Part shown: positions 61,914-64,000 of the stretch, one piece after another
How positions within the stretch are numbered: position 1 is the stretch's first letter
How the letters are laid out: the number at the start of each line of letters is the position of its first letter
Assembly (NCBI GenBank): GCA_029891345.1
Contig: CM057009.1
Span: 90,505,416 to 90,569,415 of the forward strand
Origin: Dryococelus australis
Lineage: Eukaryota; Arthropoda; Insecta; Phasmatodea; Phasmatidae
Direction: 5' to 3'
Length of the DNA stretch: 64,000 nt
Notes under the pieces: generated by a model
Seen by the model: only the letters and a program-made list of their open reading frames with translations
Databases searched by the model: none
What the model was told of the DNA's origin: nothing
Translations under genes and position numbers: made by a program

Positions 61914-62517
61914 TAGGCACTACTCATTTGTACTATAATCTGTCAGCCTGCTAGGGTTTAAAATAAGGTTTCACATAAGGAAAGAGGGTGTAGTGATTTC
62001 CATGCCCAGCAGTTTATATTGCTGAATGTTATAAAATAATTTTATCCATTAAATAGCATTAGACAATGGTAGTAATAATCTTTGTTTTACAATGGAACTT
62101 GGTTAATTTTTTTCTAATAGGACCAATCACATTTTAATATAGAAAAATGTTGACAGTTATTTCCAATTAAAAACTTAACCAAAAAATTTAAGAAAAAATT
62201 GTATTCGATTCTTACAGTTCATATTATCCTTGGCTGAATGCAGGCTAGTTGCTACGCAAATTAAATTTTAACATAATTTTTTGTTTAAGTTGCTTGTAAA
62301 GTTACTTCGCAATATTTCTAAAATATGTTACTAAATAATAATATAATATTTGGAATAACATTTATGATGGCTCACATAGACATTTTAGTATTACATGGGC
62401 TACCATAAACACATGTCGTAATTGTATCAATTTTTAGTTTGGACTTAAAACCATCTTCCAACTAATTATTATATTCAGAGACCTGTCTGCTCTATTAGCC
62501 TGCGGGTCATTTAGCTT
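61914..62517. other. AT-rich intronic DNA
   Basis: Nothing recognised. Confidence 0.4.
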
Positions 62518-62760
62518 TATAGGCTGTTCATGGTAAAGTGAGCACTTTACCATGTAAGTAAGCACTCTCAGCCATTTTTTATCTTTTAATCACTTTTTAA
62601 AATAAATATTGACATGTAAATAATACATGCAGTGTGTATATTCTAATGCACTTGGCAGTTAATGTCTAAGGCCAAATATATATTTTAAATATATTTGTAG
62701 ACTATTATTCCAAATGAGAGAGCTTTCAAAAGTGCTCACGTTACAGTGACTATACTATAG
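62518..62760. mobile_element. MITE copy 3, with rearranged left end
   Basis: It shares tataggctgttca.ggtaaagtgagcac with copy 2 at the left, internal ccttag/aaggcc, ccaaatgagag and tcaaaagtgctcac at the right. The body is inverted relative to copy 2: tattccaaatgagag lies near the right end here but near the left end in copy 2 as ctctcatttggaata. The left end holds a near-perfect 26-bp palindrome (catggtaaagtg...ctttaccatg, 62530-62555). Confidence 0.85.
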
Positions 62761-64000
62761 TATAGAATAACAGGTTAGTTGTGTATCAAATACCAGTTGC
62801 AGGTAGGTTTAGTTAACCTTCAACAAAAAAAATATTTTATGCTGTATATGATAATCTATTGAGCATATTTACTGAATTAATGGATAAAATACTACCCACA
62901 TATTAAGTGGTAACAGAATAACTCAAAACTGGACAAGAAATCTTAAGTATGCACATGCTTCAGCAGCTGTCATTGGATTTTTCTAAGGTTTTGTTTCAAC
63001 TGTATTGTAGGTTTTAATTATGTACTCAGAGACACAGATTTGAGTTTGTAACTAGCAAAGAATTCTCAAATTTCACATAATGTTCAAATTGTGAATCTCA
63101 AAAATAAATATGCCAATGTGTTTGAAAACTGTTGACGTATAATCTTCTCTAAGTTTTTTGATGTTTGGTTTTATAAAATTCACATATTTTGTAAAGAAAG
63201 TTAATTATTCCCAAAATGAAAATTATTCTAATGTCTAAAATATATGAAAAATTATAAAAATTTTCATTACATAATTTGTTGGAGATAAGTGATACTTGCT
63301 TACAAATTAATAATAGTAATTTATGCAACAGTGCAAATATTGGAAATTCTGTGAAGTTTTATGAAGTGGATACCTAAACAAAACGGGCATTTCACCTTAC
63401 AGTAGTAAAATTCACTGTACAAATTGTGAAACAGTTTGTCCGATGTGCCCATAAAATACATGATGAAAATAGCCTCATGTATTGATCAATGATAGCTCTG
63501 CAATAAACCAGGTAAACTGCTTGTATCCTTAGTGCAGACCAAGACATCTTACGTGCATTCTTGAAAGTTAACGAAACAAAATACTGATCCTTCCACATGT
63601 GCCATGTGGTTACTAGGTATATGTATATGCTGGTTCCATTGTCCCATGTTACACCATGCTAGATCAACCTAAGGGTAAGGCTTGATGCAGTTTCTATCCC
63701 AGAGGATGATAGAGGGGATAAAGAGTTATCACTGATAGTGATACAGTTTAATTTTTGAACAATGCTGCCCACAGCCTTACACTGTGAGGTGAACACAGCA
63801 TTACCTATCAGTCTCTTTAACAGCTGCAGTGTGGTGATACCACTGTGTGCTGCAATGCTAAAACTTCAGGATGGTAATTTGGCTTTTAACCACCTTCTTG
63901 CAGCCACCTTCCATTTGACCTTGCTAGGATGGTTCATTAGCCCCAATGGGTTTCTCAGTCTCTCTAATATTATGCATCAACAAGATACCTCAAAGGAGCT
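62761..64000. other. AT-rich non-coding DNA to the window end
   Basis: No exon, RNA or transposon was recognised. A slightly GC-richer patch lies at 63640-63960 without coding signs. Confidence 0.4.

Overview
This is AT-rich eukaryotic nuclear DNA, almost certainly from an arthropod and probably an insect with a large, repeat-rich genome. The reasons are one widely spaced split gene with consensus GT-AG introns, decayed Ty3/gypsy, hAT, Tc1 and Harbinger-like elements, a tRNA-derived SINE, MITE families, microsatellites, and an LTR element carrying an errantivirus-type envelope gene. No prokaryotic genes, CRISPR arrays or operons are present.

The only host gene I can support is NOMO (nodal modulator), an ER membrane protein made of repeated carboxypeptidase-regulatory-like beta-sandwich domains. 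Two adjacent coding exons lie on the + strand at 23599-23767 and 49673-49961. They join in phase (phase 1) across a 25.9-kb intron. The exon-B donor GTGAGT leaves the gene open toward the right, and the exon-A acceptor leaves it open toward the left. The whole window is therefore probably NOMO intron plus these two exons, although no other NOMO exon was found to prove the outer limits.

Layout: 1-3615 holds little except a Tc1-like relic at about 2400-2960. A minus-strand LTR retroelement fills 3616-12592, with 675/678-bp LTRs, RT, RNase H, integrase and env relics, and no gag. A hAT element at 14640-18446 (minus) contains a very recent inverted duplication with 480-bp arms. GC-richer retroelement-like debris lies at 18782-21290, and exon A at 23599. 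The giant intron then contains a plus-strand Ty3/gypsy relic (25060-29400) split by a 520-bp TIR element (26097-26616), and a foldback element (30147-30656). It also holds a repeat with a flipped module (31499-32370), a SINE with a hugely expanded simple-repeat tail (33916-34632), and a MITE interrupted by a Tc1 element (35276-36742). Further GC-rich debris (37600-41030) and a clean MITE copy (39129-39370) follow. After exon B come a second SINE copy (52145-52391, minus), a 267-bp tandem duplication (55425-55953), the second copy of the flipped-module repeat (57123-58041), a Tc1 relic, a Harbinger-like element with a Myb/SANT relic (60711-61913) and a third MITE copy (62518-62760).

No complete new enzymatic or defence system is visible. 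The observations most worth following are the 480-bp-arm hairpin inside a probably transcribed intron (a candidate source of double-stranded RNA), the module that is flipped between two copies of one repeat family, and an unidentified antisense reading frame inside the envelope-bearing LTR element.
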